A DNA stretch of 34,773 nt from JBFELO01 sp041552055 (GTDB lineage Bacteria; Acidobacteriota; Thermoanaerobaculia; Thermoanaerobaculales; Sulfomarinibacteraceae): assembly GCA_041552055.1 (NCBI GenBank), contig JBFELO010000037.1:1-34773 (forward strand), given 5' to 3'. Shown one piece after another: positions 22,805-30,091 of the stretch. Within the stretch, counting starts at the first letter, position 1. The number at the start of each line of letters is the position of its first letter. The position numbers and the translations under genes were made by a program. Below the pieces are notes generated by a model. It did not search any database and had not been told where the DNA came from. It was given only the letters and a program-made list of their open reading frames with translations.

Positions 22805-24271
22805 CTAAAGGTACTTCTCGAGTAGACCTGTCCGCTCGTTGAACTCGCAGATCCGCACGTCCCAGTCCTCGTGGGCGCGGTACTTCGCGGTCCAGTAGCC
22901 GTCGTCGTACCACTGCGCGTCCAGCTCTTCGACGCTCTTGCCCTGCTGCTCGATCCAGGTGAAGTACTTGAGATTGTGAATTCGCTTGCGCTCCCAGTAG
23001 CCCAGCTCGAGCACGTGGTCGACGCCGGCGCCAAGCAGGTATCGCTCGTGGTGGACCGCGGCGTCCCGTTCCGCGTACGCCCCGTGCCGCTGGCGTTGCT
23101 CGTCCAGCCGTGAGCCATAAAGCTCCATGGAATCAGTCGCGACCGAAAACAGCAGGTCTCGCCTGCCGAGCTCGAAGAATCGAGCGGTTTTGACGCAGGC
23201 CAGGATGTTCGCGATCGAGGAGATTCCGAGCACGTCGAGGCCGCTCACCAGCTCGGAGTCGACTCCGCGCGACATCAGGTAGTCCCGTCCGGCCGGTTCG
23301 TTGAACAGCCGCATCAGGGCCAGCGTGGCCTCGTCGTCGATCCCCACCACCGCATCCATGTTGCGGATGTTGTGGATCCACGGCACGTGTTTGTCACCGA
23401 TCCCCTCGATGCGATGGCTGCCGTACCCCGTGAGCAACAGGGTCGGACATTGCAGCGCCTCACCGGCGACCACCTTGAGCCGAGGGAATCTCTCACGCAG
23501 GTAGTCCGCGCACCCGAGTGTGCCGGCAGATCCCTGGGTCAGGCAGACGCCGGCGAATCGATCGCCCTCGTGTCGCTCCTGGTCGTACACCTCGGCCATC
23601 GCCCGACCCGTGCAGACGTAGTGCCAGACGGCGTTGCCGAACTCCTCGAACTGATTGAGTACCACGATCTCGTCCGGTCGCGCGCTCTTGAGCTCTCGGG
23701 TCTTGTCGTAGACCTCCTTGACGTTGGACTCCGATCCCGGGGTGGCATGGACCTCCGAGCCCACTTTCTTCAGCCAGTCGAAGCGTTCCCGCGACATCCC
23801 TTCGGGCAGCACGGCGATCGACGGGCACGCGAGCAGGTATGCGTCGTAGGCGCCGCCCCGGCAGTAATTCCCGGTGGACGGCCACAGTGCCTTCTGGGTG
23901 GTCGGATCGAATGCGCCCCGCACCAACTTCTCGACCAACGGCCCGAAGGTGGCACCGACCTTGTGGGCACCGGTGGGAAAGAACTTGCCGGTCAACATCA
24001 GGATGCGTGCCGCGACACCCGTGAGCTCGCTCGGCAGCTCGATGAAGTTGACGCCAGCGAAACCTCCGCCGAACGGCACCGGCTCGTTCTTCCACGTGAT
24101 TCGAAAGAGGTTGCGGGGGTTCAGGTCCCAGAGTCCGATGTCCTCCAGTTCGGCACGGATGCCGCCCGGCACCTGCGACGGATCGGCCATCTCCCGGTAG
24201 GTCGGGATGATGATGTCTCGATCGCGGCACCGTTGGATCGTGTTCTGCAAAACCTGTTCGGAATTCTCCAT
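22805..24271 (-). CDS. PLP-dependent enzyme, tryptophan-synthase-beta-like fold type II
   Basis: A 488-residue pyridoxal-phosphate enzyme of fold type II. The likely Schiff-base lysine is K104 in TGAHKVGATFG, and the phosphate-binding loop follows at STGNYCRGG (132-140), the layout of cysteine synthase, threonine synthase and tryptophan synthase beta. A long extra C-terminal region rich in Trp, Tyr and acidic residues (about 380-488) is unusual for the simple family members. The specific reaction is unknown; beta-elimination or beta-replacement on an amino acid is the family chemistry. It is divergent from the YgeY-like gene across a 239-base region, which suggests shared regulation. Related 'pyridoxal-phosphate dependent enzyme' genes are, to my knowledge, found near ygeW-type genes elsewhere. 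The ATG at 24271 fits the N-terminus; AAGGG lies 8 bases upstream. Confidence 0.85.
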   Translation of the reverse strand: MENSEQVLQNTIQRCRDRDIIIPTYREMADPSQVPGGIRAELEDIGLWDLNPRNLFRITWKNEPVPFGGGFAGVNFIELPSELTGVAARILMLTGKFFPTGAHKVGATFGPLVEKLVRGAFDPTTQKALWPSTGNYCRGGAYDAYLLACPSIAVLPEGMSRERFDWLKKVGSEVHATPGSESNVKEVYDKTRELKSARPDEIVVLNQFEEFGNAVWHYVCTGRAMAEVYDQERHEGDRFAGVCLTQGSAGTLGCADYLRERFPRLKVVAGEALQCPTLLLTGYGSHRIEGIGDKHVPWIHNIRNMDAVVGIDDEATLALMRLFNEPAGRDYLMSRGVDSELVSGLDVLGISSIANILACVKTARFFELGRRDLLFSVATDSMELYGSRLDEQRQRHGAYAERDAAVHHERYLLGAGVDHVLELGYWERKRIHNLKYFTWIEQQGKSVEELDAQWYDDGYWTAKYRAHEDWDVRICEFNERTGLLEKYL

Positions 24272-24510
24272 GGCTCCAACCCTTCGATTCTGGCGTCCGA
24301 CACTCGTTGCCCGATCCCACTCCCGTCCGGCCGCATCCGCGCGATCAACAGCCCGGCATCGCGCGGCGATCACGTCGGTTCAGCAGTCGTGGCACCGCGG
24401 GCGAGCTGTCGGACGGCGAGATACGCAAGTCGAAATCCTGTGCTGGTCTATAGTACCTCGGGGCGGGACGTGGCTCCCGTCCACCCTGCTTTCGACGGAG
24501 AGTTATTGTC
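24272..24510. promoter_or_regulatory. Divergent control region for the PLP gene and ygeY-ygeW
   Basis: A 239-base intergenic region between divergent genes. On the plus strand TATAGT (24449-24454) is a good -10 match about 60 bases before the ATG at 24511, with no good -35. The surrounding GGTCTATAGTACC is nearly palindromic, so an operator or a back-to-back promoter is possible. Confidence 0.35.
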
Positions 24511-25713
24511 ATGGCCCATCCCGACCACGATGCACTGGTGGCCGCGCGGGAGTACTCAGACGACATCGTCACATTCCTGCGCGAGATGATCTCGATTCCG
24601 GCCGAGAGCGGCAAGGAACGGGCGCGCTGCGAGCGGGTTCATGCGGAGTACGAGCGCCTGGGTTTCGACGAGGTGTATTTCGACGGCCTCGGCACGGTGG
24701 TGGCGCGGGTCGGAGACGGCCCTCTGACGATCCTGATGGATGGCCACATCGACTGCGTCGGCGTGGGAGACCCCGATGCGTGGACGCACGACCCGTTCGA
24801 GGGAAAACTCGAGGATGGGAGGGTCTGGGGCAGGGGCGCCGTGGACGAACTCCCGGCAATCGCGTGCATGGCGTACGGAGCGAAGATCCTCTGTGACCGA
24901 GGACTGCCGTCGGGAGTGACGCTGGTTCTGAGCGCCTCGGTGATGGAAGAGGAATGCGACGGTGCCTGCCTGTTGCACTTGATCGAGGTGGAGGGAATTC
25001 GGCCCGACGCCGTGGTGCTCGGCGAGCCGACCGACCTCGGCGTCTACCGCGGGCAACGCGGCCGACTCACGGCCACGATCACGACGCGTGGAGTATCGGC
25101 GCACGGGGCGCACGCCGACCGAGGGATCAACGCGCTGTACAAGATGGCTCCGATCATCGCCGACGTCGAGGAACTCAACTCTCGTCTCGCCAGCGATGAC
25201 TTCCTGGGACCCGGTTCCATCATCGTGTCCCACATCGAGTGCACCACGCCGTCGCTCAACGCGGTGCCGGACACGGCCAGAATCACCGTCGACCGCCGGC
25301 TGACAGCCGGAGAGACGACGGAAGTCGCGATGAAGGAACTGAGGACGCTCCCCCACCTCGGCGACGCCGAGGTGGAGCTCCTGCTGTACCGGGGCACGGG
25401 TTGGAACGGCCATACCATCGAGCGGCACGACGACCATCCGGCCTGGGTCCTCGCCGAGGACCACCCCCTCGTGCAGGGCGTGTCGGAGGCGGCCGAGGAA
25501 GTCCTCGGTGCCAGACCGAAGATCGGACGGTGGTCATTCTCCACCAACGGCGTCGCCACCATGGGCCGGCTCGGCATCCCGACGGTGGGGTTCGCACCGG
25601 GGCTCGAGGAGCTGGCCCACACCACCGAAGAGTGGGTGGCCGTGGAGGATCTGATCAAGGCAACCGCCGTCTACAGCCTGATTCCAGATGTGCTGGGCGA
25701 ACGTTTGAAATGA
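24511..25713 (+). CDS. ygeY: YgeY-like M20-family metallohydrolase
   Basis: A 400-residue M20-family amidohydrolase or peptidase. Metal and catalytic residues are intact: H79 and D81 (DGHIDC), bridging D112 (GRGAVDELPA), catalytic E146 and metal E147 (MEEECDG), E172 (GEPTDL), H198 in the dimerisation domain, and a late His in ELAHTTEEW. The spacing and the motif GRGAVDELPAI point to the YgeY group rather than to ArgE or DapE. YgeY proteins are uncharacterised hydrolases linked by neighbourhood to selenium-dependent purine hydroxylases and to ygeW/ygeX clusters. GGAG lies about 9 bases before the ATG. The gene is 28 bases ahead of the ygeW-like gene, clearly an operon. The substrate is probably an N-acyl or N-carbamoyl amino compound, which is inference. 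Confidence 0.88.
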   Translation: MAHPDHDALVAAREYSDDIVTFLREMISIPAESGKERARCERVHAEYERLGFDEVYFDGLGTVVARVGDGPLTILMDGHIDCVGVGDPDAWTHDPFEGKLEDGRVWGRGAVDELPAIACMAYGAKILCDRGLPSGVTLVLSASVMEEECDGACLLHLIEVEGIRPDAVVLGEPTDLGVYRGQRGRLTATITTRGVSAHGAHADRGINALYKMAPIIADVEELNSRLASDDFLGPGSIIVSHIECTTPSLNAVPDTARITVDRRLTAGETTEVAMKELRTLPHLGDAEVELLLYRGTGWNGHTIERHDDHPAWVLAEDHPLVQGVSEAAEEVLGARPKIGRWSFSTNGVATMGRLGIPTVGFAPGLEELAHTTEEWVAVEDLIKATAVYSLIPDVLGERLK

Positions 25714-25741
25714 ACCACGAAGACAACCTGGAGATCGCCGC

Positions 25742-26728
25742 ATGCCATCAGACTTGAAAGGTCGTGACTTCATCACCACGCAGGAATGGGCGGTGGAGGA
25801 GTTGGAGGAGCTCTTCGAGCTTGCCGCCGAGCTGAAGCGGGCAAAGAAGGAGGGGCGTCCGACTCCGCTGCTGCCCGCGAAGACCCTGTACATGATCTTC
25901 TTCGATGCCTCCACCCGCACTCGAAACTCGTTCGAGACCGGGATCACCCAGCTCGGTGGCCACGGCATCTTCCTGTCGCCCGACAAGATGCAGATCAGCC
26001 ACGGCGAGAACGCCAGGGACACGGCCAACGTGCTTTCCCGGTACGGCGATGCCATCGCCATCCGCCACTGCGCCCATGGCGAGGGTAACGGCTACATCCG
26101 GGAGGTCGCCGAGCACGCGTCGATCCCGGTGATCAGCATGCAGTGCGATGTCTACCACCCGTGTCAGGTGCTCGCCGACTACCTGACGATCCGCGAGCGG
26201 TTCGGCGACACCCGAGGCCTCAAGATCGGGGTGGCGTGGACGTCTGCACCCAACTACGTCCGACCCGTCTCGGTACCGCAGAGCCTGATCCTCCTGATGC
26301 CGCGGTTCGGCCTCGACGTCACCCTCGCCTACCCTCCCGAGTTCCGTCTGATGCCTGATATCGAGGAACAGGCCCGCGCCAACGCCGAGGCCGCCGGCAC
26401 CAGTTTCACGATCAGCCACAGCTTCGAAGATGCCTTCACTGACGCCGACGTCGTCGTACCGAAGTCGTGGGGGCCGCTCGTGACCACGCAGAACACCGAC
26501 GAGGGGCTTCGACTGATCGAAGAGTACCCCGACTGGCGGTGCGATCGGGAGCGCATGGCGCTCGGGAAAAGCCACCTGGTCTACATGCACCCGCTGCCCG
26601 CCGACCGCGGCCGAGAGGTCACGAACGAGGTCATCGACGGCCCGCAGTCCGTGGTGTACGACCAGGCCGAGAATCGCCTCCACGTGCAGAAGTCGCTGAT
26701 GGCGCTGACCATGGAGGAGCGGCGATGA
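25742..26728 (+). CDS. ygeW: YgeW-like knotted carbamoyltransferase
   Basis: A 328-residue transcarbamylase-fold enzyme. The carbamoyl-phosphate loop STRTR (57-61), YHPCQ (138-142) and the late MHPLPADRG (about 283-291) are all present. The adjacent SFETGITQLGG and the long N-terminal helix fit the YgeW group of knotted carbamoyltransferases, whose natural substrate is not settled. The direction in cells may be phosphorolysis of a carbamoyl compound, giving carbamoyl phosphate for ATP. GGAG lies 8 bases before the ATG. It follows the YgeY-like gene in an operon; in enterobacteria ygeW, ygeX and ygeY sit together and have been tied to anaerobic purine and urate breakdown. Ornithine or aspartate transcarbamylase are alternatives, but the partner gene argues against them. 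Confidence 0.88.
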   Translation: MPSDLKGRDFITTQEWAVEELEELFELAAELKRAKKEGRPTPLLPAKTLYMIFFDASTRTRNSFETGITQLGGHGIFLSPDKMQISHGENARDTANVLSRYGDAIAIRHCAHGEGNGYIREVAEHASIPVISMQCDVYHPCQVLADYLTIRERFGDTRGLKIGVAWTSAPNYVRPVSVPQSLILLMPRFGLDVTLAYPPEFRLMPDIEEQARANAEAAGTSFTISHSFEDAFTDADVVVPKSWGPLVTTQNTDEGLRLIEEYPDWRCDRERMALGKSHLVYMHPLPADRGREVTNEVIDGPQSVVYDQAENRLHVQKSLMALTMEERR

Positions 26729-26781
26729 ACCGAGTCGCGTTGCGCCGATCCCTGTCCGACCCCATGTGATCTGGCGGTCTC

Positions 26782-27612
26782 ATGCTCAGGGTCCAGGACC
26801 ACGGCGAAGTCACCCGGCTCGATCTGGCACGCACCCTCGCGGGCCGCGGTCGCTACTGGACCTCGGCCTATCTGGTCGACGATCTCCTGGTGGATTCCGG
26901 CTGCGCCCACGCGTCGCATGAAGTTCTCGAATGGCTCGCGCCCGGCCGCATTGCGACCATCCTCAATACCCACACTCACGAGGACCACATCGGCGCCAAC
27001 GGCAGCTTGCAGCGACGCGACCCGGGGATCTCGATTCGAGTGCACCCAGACGGCCTGCCCGTTCTGTCGGACCCGCGGAATCGGCAACCCCTCCATCCCT
27101 ACCAACGGGTCATGTGGGGCTGGCCGACGGCCAGCCACGGCAGCCCGGTCAACGACGGCGACATTGTCGAGACGTCGAGCTTTCGGTTCCAGGCCATATA
27201 CACACCGGGCCACGCCGACGACCACCTGTCGTACTGGGAGCCGGACCGTGGCTGGCTTTTTTCGGGCGATCTGTTTGTCGGCGGTCGTGAACGAGCGCTG
27301 CGGGCCGACTACGACATCTGGGGCATCATCAAGTCGCTCAAGAAGATCGCACGGCTCGACGCGGCGATCCTCTTCCCCGGCAGTGCCAAGGTCAGGGAGA
27401 ATCCGGGTCCGGAGATCGATCGGAAGATCGACTATCTCGAGGACGTCGGCGGCCGGATCCTCGAGCAGCATCGTCAGGGGAAGTCGGTCCGCCAGATCGT
27501 CAAGGCTCTGCTCGGACCACCGTTGCTCCTGGAGGCGATCACGCTGGGCCACTTCTCCCGGGAGCAGCTGGTTCGGTCATGCCTGCGGCGGGGCAATACG
27601 ACAGCAACCTAG
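26782..27612 (+). CDS. MBL-fold metallo-hydrolase in the ygeY-ygeW operon
   Basis: A 276-residue metallo-beta-lactamase-fold hydrolase. NTHTHEDHIG carries H64, H66, D68 and H69; TPGHADDH gives H144; SGDLFVG gives D163. After the core, a helical tail (about 220-276, DYLEDVGGRILEQHRQGKSVR) is typical of the glyoxalase-II-like and beta-lactamase-associated winged-helix groups. The substrate is unknown. It lies 53 bases after the ygeW-like gene and 6 bases before the threonine-synthase-like gene, so it is probably part of the same transcript. The ribosome-binding site is weak. It is not a close copy of the MBL protein at 19397-20308: metal-loop sequences and lengths differ. Confidence 0.87.
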   Translation: MLRVQDHGEVTRLDLARTLAGRGRYWTSAYLVDDLLVDSGCAHASHEVLEWLAPGRIATILNTHTHEDHIGANGSLQRRDPGISIRVHPDGLPVLSDPRNRQPLHPYQRVMWGWPTASHGSPVNDGDIVETSSFRFQAIYTPGHADDHLSYWEPDRGWLFSGDLFVGGRERALRADYDIWGIIKSLKKIARLDAAILFPGSAKVRENPGPEIDRKIDYLEDVGGRILEQHRQGKSVRQIVKALLGPPLLLEAITLGHFSREQLVRSCLRRGNTTAT

Positions 27613-27618
27613 CGGCGG

Positions 27619-28905
27619 GTGGACAGCTACCAACGGTACAATGCGGTCGAGGTCCGATTGTCAGAGTTCATCTTTCGTTGTTCCGAGTGCGGCGTCACGT
27701 ATGCCGAGACCGAGGTTCGATCGACCTGCCCGAGCTGCGCCGCCAGTCAGGAATCCGGTGGCGTGGTGCGCGGAGTCCTCGAGGTGGAACTCGCGACCCT
27801 CCCGGACGGGTGGCCACCCCGGCGCTACGCTGAGTTCGAGTTTCTCCAGCCGTTTCTGCCGATCTCGCATCCGGAGACACTGCCCCACCTGGTGGTCGGA
27901 GGCACTCCCCTGCTCCCGGTTCCCGGGCTGCGACGCGAGCTCGGCATGCCGAATCTGTGGATCAAGGACGACTCTCGGAATCCTTCGGGATCCACCAAGG
28001 ACCGCGCGTCGCTGCTGGTGGTGGCCAAGGCCATCGAGTACGGCATCGACACTCTTGCCACCGCATCCACCGGCAACGCCGCATCGGCGCTCGCGGCGGT
28101 CGCAGGAGCCGCCGGGCGTCGCGCGATCGTCTTCGTGCCGGCCGATGCGCCCGCGGCCAAGCTGGTTCAGATGCTGGCCTATGGAGCGACCGTGATCAGG
28201 TTGGACGGCGACTACGACGACGCGTTCGAGCTGTGCTGCGAGGCGTGCGACACGTTTGGCTGGTACAACCGCAACACCGCCGTCAACCCCTTCACCATCG
28301 AGGGCAAGAAGACCGCAGCGCTCGAGATCGCCGCCCAGCTCGCGCCCGACGAATGTGATGCGGTCGTGGTGCCAACCGGGGACGGGGTGATCCTGGCGGG
28401 GATCGCCAAGGGCTTTTCAGACCTTTCCAGGTGCGGCCTGATCTCGCGGACGCCGCGGCTGGTGGCCGTCCAGCCATCGGGTTCGGCGGCGATCGTCACG
28501 GCGGCGCAGTCCGGGGCCGACACCGTCGAACCCCTCGCCGAGGCGGCCAGCATCGCCGACAGCCTGACGGTCCGCGTTCCCCGCAACGCCACCCTCTGCC
28601 TGCGGCGGATCAGGGAGTCCGGCGGGGCGGGCGTCGCGGTGTCGGACCGCGCCATCGTGGCCGCGATCGGCAGACTGGCCCGAACCACCGGAGTGTTTGC
28701 CGAGCCGGCGGGTGCCGCTGCGCTCGCTGGACTCGAGAGCGCGCTGGACCAGTCCCTCGTGGGCCGCGACGAACGGGTGGTTCTGCTGATCACCGGCAGC
28801 GGACTCAAGGACGTCGCGGCAGCCACGCAGGCCGTGGCGGTCCCCGCAACGATCGCTGCCGACATCGACGCGATCGCCGAGCTTCTCGATCGCGCGGACC
28901 GTTAG
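27619..28905 (+). CDS. Threonine-synthase-like PLP enzyme with N-terminal zinc ribbon
   Basis: A fold type II PLP enzyme of 428 residues. The N-terminal ribbon has C21-x2-C24 and C37-x2-C40, as in many threonine synthases. The Schiff-base lysine is K127 (NPSGSTKDRAS) and the phosphate loop STGNAAS is at 150-156. Threonine synthase converts O-phosphohomoserine to threonine, but no threonine or homoserine genes are near. The context, right after ygeY, ygeW and an MBL hydrolase, suggests a catabolic lyase such as a diaminopropionate- or hydroxyamino-acid-acting enzyme. That role is inference. The listed start is GTG 7 bases after the preceding stop. TTG at 27658, with GAGG 5 bases upstream and starting the ribbon directly (SEFIFRCSECG), is a serious alternative. 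Confidence 0.87.
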   Translation: MDSYQRYNAVEVRLSEFIFRCSECGVTYAETEVRSTCPSCAASQESGGVVRGVLEVELATLPDGWPPRRYAEFEFLQPFLPISHPETLPHLVVGGTPLLPVPGLRRELGMPNLWIKDDSRNPSGSTKDRASLLVVAKAIEYGIDTLATASTGNAASALAAVAGAAGRRAIVFVPADAPAAKLVQMLAYGATVIRLDGDYDDAFELCCEACDTFGWYNRNTAVNPFTIEGKKTAALEIAAQLAPDECDAVVVPTGDGVILAGIAKGFSDLSRCGLISRTPRLVAVQPSGSAAIVTAAQSGADTVEPLAEAASIADSLTVRVPRNATLCLRRIRESGGAGVAVSDRAIVAAIGRLARTTGVFAEPAGAAALAGLESALDQSLVGRDERVVLLITGSGLKDVAAATQAVAVPATIAADIDAIAELLDRADR

Positions 28906-28913
28906 CCCCGTCT

Positions 28914-29001
28914 CCGTATCCGTCTCCGTCTCCGTATCCGATGACTCGGGCACCCCCAAAGAACCATTCGGGCACGGAGACGGAAACGAAGACGGATACG
29001 G
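28914..29001. repeat. Hexamer-repeat inverted pair between convergent genes (possible bidirectional terminator)
   Basis: The left arm (28914-28940) is built from repeats of TCCGTC and TCCGTA; the right arm (28975-29001) is their reverse complement with three or four mismatches over 27 bases. The 34-base loop itself contains CTCGGGCAC and TTCGGGCAC. The element fills the 99-base gap between a plus-strand and a minus-strand gene that converge. A hairpin this long could stop transcription from both sides, although no T-run follows. Hexamer-iterated arms also suggest a multi-copy intergenic repeat. Confidence 0.55.
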
Positions 29002-29004
29002 GAA

Positions 29005-29763
29005 CTACTCGGCTGATTCGCCGACCGACGACTCCGGCCGCAGATCCCCCAGCCGCGCCTCGAGTTCCTGACGCGCCTCCTCCAGCTCGTCGGAGGACAT
29101 ACCAGTCGGCACTGTGTAGCTGTCGCCGAGAACGACCCGCACCTCGGCGAACGGCAACGGCAGGACGATTCGGTCCCAGGTGCGCAGACGCCACGCCGGT
29201 GACGCCGTGCACGCCATCGGCAGGATCCTCGCCCCCGACATCTGGGCCAGCAGCAGCGATCCCGGCTTGCAGTGGTGTCGGGGACCCTGGGGGCCGTCGG
29301 GCAGAACGACCGGCGATCCCCGCTCGCGGACGATCGCCCTGTACAGCCCCTTCATCGCCTTGACCCCGCTCCGCGTGGCGGATCCACGCACCGCCCTGCC
29401 GCCCAGGATGTCGAGTATCCGCACCACCAGGTCACCGTCGACCGATGGGCTGACCAGGAATGTGATCCTGGCGCCCCGCCGGCCCAAGCGGAACAGGTAG
29501 GGCGCCACGGCGAAAATGTGCTCGTGCCAAAACGTGAAGATGAGGGGCTCTCCATCGGACACGAGACGGTTCACGGCGTCCTCGCCCGTCACCACATAGC
29601 GGTAGGTCCCCCAGATCGATCTGACCAGGATCACCGCAACCGGCGCGACGAGCGCATGCCACGTCCGCCGCCACCACGAGGCGCGCCGCCGCGATCGCGG
29701 AGCCATCGGGGTCGGGCCGCCGATGAGCGGTCCGGGCACGTCAGGTTTCGCCTCATTCCCCAT
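29005..29763 (-). CDS. DUF374 lysophospholipid acyltransferase-family protein
   Basis: A 252-residue membrane-associated acyltransferase of the DUF374 group. The family motif FWHEH (78-82) and the second block LPDGPQGPRH (154-163), plus PGSLLLAQMSGARILPM, are clear. A hydrophobic segment (about 37-52) near the N-terminus is the likely anchor. Members resemble lipid A or lysophospholipid acyltransferases and often lie among lipopolysaccharide genes; a role in outer-membrane lipid assembly is inferred. ATG at 29763 is used; ATG at 29706 (MAPRSRRR) is equally possible and neither has a good ribosome-binding site. The longer open frame upstream to 30234 has low-complexity sequence and is rejected. 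The next gene upstream on the same strand ends 328 bases away. Confidence 0.87.
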   Translation of the reverse strand: MGNEAKPDVPGPLIGGPTPMAPRSRRRASWWRRTWHALVAPVAVILVRSIWGTYRYVVTGEDAVNRLVSDGEPLIFTFWHEHIFAVAPYLFRLGRRGARITFLVSPSVDGDLVVRILDILGGRAVRGSATRSGVKAMKGLYRAIVRERGSPVVLPDGPQGPRHHCKPGSLLLAQMSGARILPMACTASPAWRLRTWDRIVLPLPFAEVRVVLGDSYTVPTGMSSDELEEARQELEARLGDLRPESSVGESAE

Positions 29764-30091
29764 TCGCGTCTCGGCCGAGAATCGTAACACGGGGGGGATG
29801 AGGGGGTGGCCGGCGCCTGCGGCGCCTGGGGACCAGGGGGTGAGGGCCCCCCACCCGCCCGGATGCTGGATACCCCTTCTCACTCGGACCAAGAAGCAAG
29901 GAACAAGGAGCACCGCCCTCCCACCCGCGTCCGAGTCCGCGCGCCCTCTCCCCAGCGCGCTCCCCGCGGGAGCCCGGCATGACGTTTCGAGGCTTCCGGG
30001 CCATACGAGGATTCCTGCGTTGGTGGGTCTCGAAACGTCAAGCCCGGCACGCCCGCACGATGCGCTGTCGTCGACCTCCCACTCGCATGGG
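29764..30091. other. Gene-free gap with inverted-repeat element
   Basis: A 328-base stretch between the kinase-fusion gene and the acyltransferase gene. There is no protein-like frame. Its first half is GC-rich with runs of G or C and a CAAGGAACAAGGAGC patch akin to words in the 22310-22400 repeat region. Its second half holds the inverted repeat listed at 29971-30049. No clear promoter for the acyltransferase was seen. Confidence 0.55.
29971..30049. repeat. Inverted-repeat element with flanking direct repeat
   Basis: TGACGTTTCGAG (29980-29991) and CTCGAAACGTCA (30029-30040) are perfect 12-base inverted repeats separated by 37 bases. Each lies next to a copy of AGCCCGGCA: 29971-29979 before the left arm, 30041-30049 after the right arm, both in the same orientation. 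Terminal inverted repeats inside a short direct duplication look like a tiny non-autonomous insertion (MITE-like), but the unit is very short and only one copy is seen. Confidence 0.45.

Noticed and set aside
24511..26728. Selenocysteine or selenium-related genes expected with ygeY and ygeW
   Set aside because: No in-frame TGA interrupts these genes and no selD, selA or molybdenum-hydroxylase gene lies in the window, so a selenium link cannot be supported here.
26725..26769. A 14-codon ORF overlapping the ygeW-like stop as ATGA
   Set aside because: Too short, no ribosome-binding site of its own, no conserved feature; probably chance.
23372..28195. Long frames opposite or out of phase with the PLP, YgeW and MBL genes (for example 23372-24589 plus, 25748-26683 minus, 26918-28195 plus)
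   Set aside because: Shadows of real genes caused by GC-rich third positions; they cross the boundaries of the true genes and lack motifs.
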